A DNA stretch of 24,451 bases, from the NCBI GenBank assembly GCA_964370075.1, contig CAYJHC010000018.1, forward strand, positions 1 to 24,451. The letters run 5' to 3'. Of the stretch, positions 23,020-24,451 are shown piece after piece (the stretch's first letter is position 1; the number at the start of each line of letters is the position of its first letter). Both the position numbers and the translations under genes were made by a program. Below the pieces are notes generated by a model. It ran no database searches, was not told the DNA's origin, and saw nothing but the letters and a program-made list of their open reading frames with translations. The DNA is from CAYJHC01 sp964370075. GTDB lineage: Bacteria > Bacillota > Clostridia > Peptostreptococcales > Anaerovoracaceae.

Positions 23020-24451
23020 CTAAGGTAACAAACTATTTTTAGTGTTTTCAATTTCAAAGTAAAATTCCACACCATCTTCTAGGTTATTTACTCCACAAAC
23101 CCCATTATGCTTATCAACTATGGTCTTAACAATGTATAATCCCATCCCAATATTATTTGATGTTCTAGTTCTAGCTTTGTCTACCTTGTAAAAGCTATCC
23201 CAAATATAATCTATCTCTTCTTCTTCAATATTAACACCTTGATTATATACTTTAAACACTGCCTTATTTTTGTCTTTAATTAAGCTTACTTGTATTTTTC
23301 CTCCTTCTTTAGTATGTGACATGGCATTATTAATAAAATTGCTCATAGCTTGTTTTAAATAGCCTTCAGCCCCCATAATATATACACCCTCTGCCAAATT
23401 AATTCTATAATCAAAGTCACTCAAAAGCGGTTTCATGCTTTCTGCTAAATGGCTTGTAAGTTCAGTTAAATTTACTTCATCCAAAGGCATTTGATTGTAT
23501 TCATTTTCCAATGAGGATATATCTAACATACTTGCAACTAATTCGCTTAAATTATTTGTTTCTTCAACAATTGTATTCAAATAAAATTCTCTATCGATAT
23601 TGTCTACATTATTATTTAAGTTTTCTGCATAGATTTGCAAAATTGCTAAAGGAGTTTTCATTTCATGAGAAACATTTGCGACAAATTCTTTTCTCATTTT
23701 CACTAATTTCTTTTGTGCATCTACATCTTTTTGTAGTTGTTCATTTGCCTTACTAAGTTCCCAGATACTTTCTTCTAATTTTGAAGACATAGAATTAATA
23801 TTGGCTGAAACCTCTGAAATCTCTTTTACTCTCCAGTTTTCACTTAATTTTGTTTTAAAGTCCAATCTGGCTAAAGCCGCAATAGTAGTTTCCATTTCAC
23901 TTATTGGTTTTGATGCAATTCTTGATAAAATTGCTGCTACTATTAAACTAATCAAAAGTACAATTAATGAATTTAATAGTGCAGTATCAAAAAAGGCATC
24001 AATACTAGAGTTAATAGCTTCCATATGAATAACAATATCCACATATATCATTTCGCCATAGCTTTCAAACTCTCCAAAAATTGCTAATTCTTCCTCTCCG
24101 TCTTCTTTAACAATAGAAACCGCTTCTGGATTTCTAGAGTATGATTCAGGTTGATCTTCATAAATATAATAGAAAAAATTTCCGAACTCACTAATTTGAA
24201 CTTTTGATGGGCGGTTTATATAAATCACTTCACTATTTGTTCTTACAATAATATCCAATCCATATTCTTGTTGAAGTTCTGAAACCGCATTTTTCACGCT
24301 AGTCGAGGTTCCATTATAGTTTCCTTTAATTGCATCGAAAGTTATTTCTAGTATTTCCACCCTACTATTAATATAGTTGTTTTTTGAGAACATAATAAAA
24401 AGTATGCTCTGCATCACTACTGAAAACAAAAGAAAACTAATAAGTAAAATA
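23020..24451 (-). CDS. Sensor histidine kinase (5' end beyond the window)
   Basis: A two-component sensor kinase. The frame is open to the window edge, so the N-terminus is missing, probably by few residues because the first membrane helix (ILLISFLLFSVVMQSILFIMF) is just inside. An extracytoplasmic sensing region of about 130 residues follows, then a second membrane helix (LLNSLIVLLISLIVAAILS), a HAMP linker (KPISEMETTIAALARLDFK), and the HisKA domain with the phosphorylated histidine in VSHEMKTPLA (codon 23665-23667). The ATPase domain has the N box NFINNAMSH and the G box NIGMGLYIVKTIV. No signal can be named. The partner response regulator should lie just outside the window. Confidence 0.94.
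   Translation of the reverse strand, partial: ILLISFLLFSVVMQSILFIMFSKNNYINSRVEILEITFDAIKGNYNGTSTSVKNAVSELQQEYGLDIIVRTNSEVIYINRPSKVQISEFGNFFYYIYEDQPESYSRNPEAVSIVKEDGEEELAIFGEFESYGEMIYVDIVIHMEAINSSIDAFFDTALLNSLIVLLISLIVAAILSRIASKPISEMETTIAALARLDFKTKLSENWRVKEISEVSANINSMSSKLEESIWELSKANEQLQKDVDAQKKLVKMRKEFVANVSHEMKTPLAILQIYAENLNNNVDNIDREFYLNTIVEETNNLSELVASMLDISSLENEYNQMPLDEVNLTELTSHLAESMKPLLSDFDYRINLAEGVYIMGAEGYLKQAMSNFINNAMSHTKEGGKIQVSLIKDKNKAVFKVYNQGVNIEEEEIDYIWDSFYKVDKARTRTSNNIGMGLYIVKTIVDKHNGVCGVNNLEDGVEFYFEIENTKNSLLP

Noticed and set aside
24427..24429. TTG at 24429 as the histidine kinase start
   Set aside because: The frame continues upstream into the window edge with hydrophobic residues that belong to the first membrane helix, and no ribosome site precedes the TTG.

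Overview
The window is AT-rich and comes from a low-GC, Gram-positive anaerobe, most likely a member of the Clostridia. Four things suggest this. Ribosome binding sites are strong GGAGG types. The genes include an oxygen-sensitive class III ribonucleotide reductase (nrdDG), pyruvate phosphate dikinase, the single-chain glycyl-tRNA synthetase and a YitT-type transporter. The gene order phoH-ybeY-cdd-era-recO is a Firmicutes housekeeping block. I see no insertion sequence, phage gene, CRISPR array, tRNA or rRNA. The species is not identifiable by eye.

Layout. The 5' end of an unidentified minus-strand gene lies at 1-32. A yitT-like membrane gene (+, 380-1249) converges on a Na/Pi cotransporter with a PhoU-like tail (-, 1426-3117), with a 14-bp hairpin terminator between them. 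Next is a minus-strand protein that looks like a CpaE/MinD-type ATPase whose nucleotide-binding loop has been lost (3303-4208); it is preceded by a structured leader. The long minus-strand block 4490-12771 reads phoH, ybeY, cdd, era, recO, a DUF4342 gene, glyS, ppdK. Its genes overlap or lie close together. Its promoter overlaps a perfect inverted repeat, and three of its genes use TTG starts.

Upstream are a c-di-GMP phosphodiesterase with a decayed GGDEF domain (13005-14252), a hotdog thioesterase, the rpsU-yqeY pair, and nrdD-nrdG with a probable NrdR box. From 19277 the strand switches to plus. A membrane-anchored protein that aligns with M20C peptidases (PepD) but has lost nearly all metal and catalytic residues is followed by an MscS channel. 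That channel gene overlaps the end of a convergent DUF1461 membrane protein by 42 bp. A 563-bp AT-rich gap with repeated CGTTA motifs leads to a 60-residue protein with a lone ClpX-type zinc finger. A sensor histidine kinase, cut by the window edge, closes the window.

How the genes work together. The phoH-to-ppdK block joins RNA processing, ribosome maturation, repair, tRNA charging and central carbon metabolism. rpsU-yqeY and nrdDG are ordinary housekeeping units. The more unusual content is three proteins that keep a fold but have lost an active-site region: the CpaE-like protein, the GGDEF half of the EAL protein, and the PepD-like protein. The PepD-like pseudo-enzyme next to MscS is the best candidate for something undescribed. 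Most start sites below are set by the Shine-Dalgarno position, which often rules out a longer reading frame.
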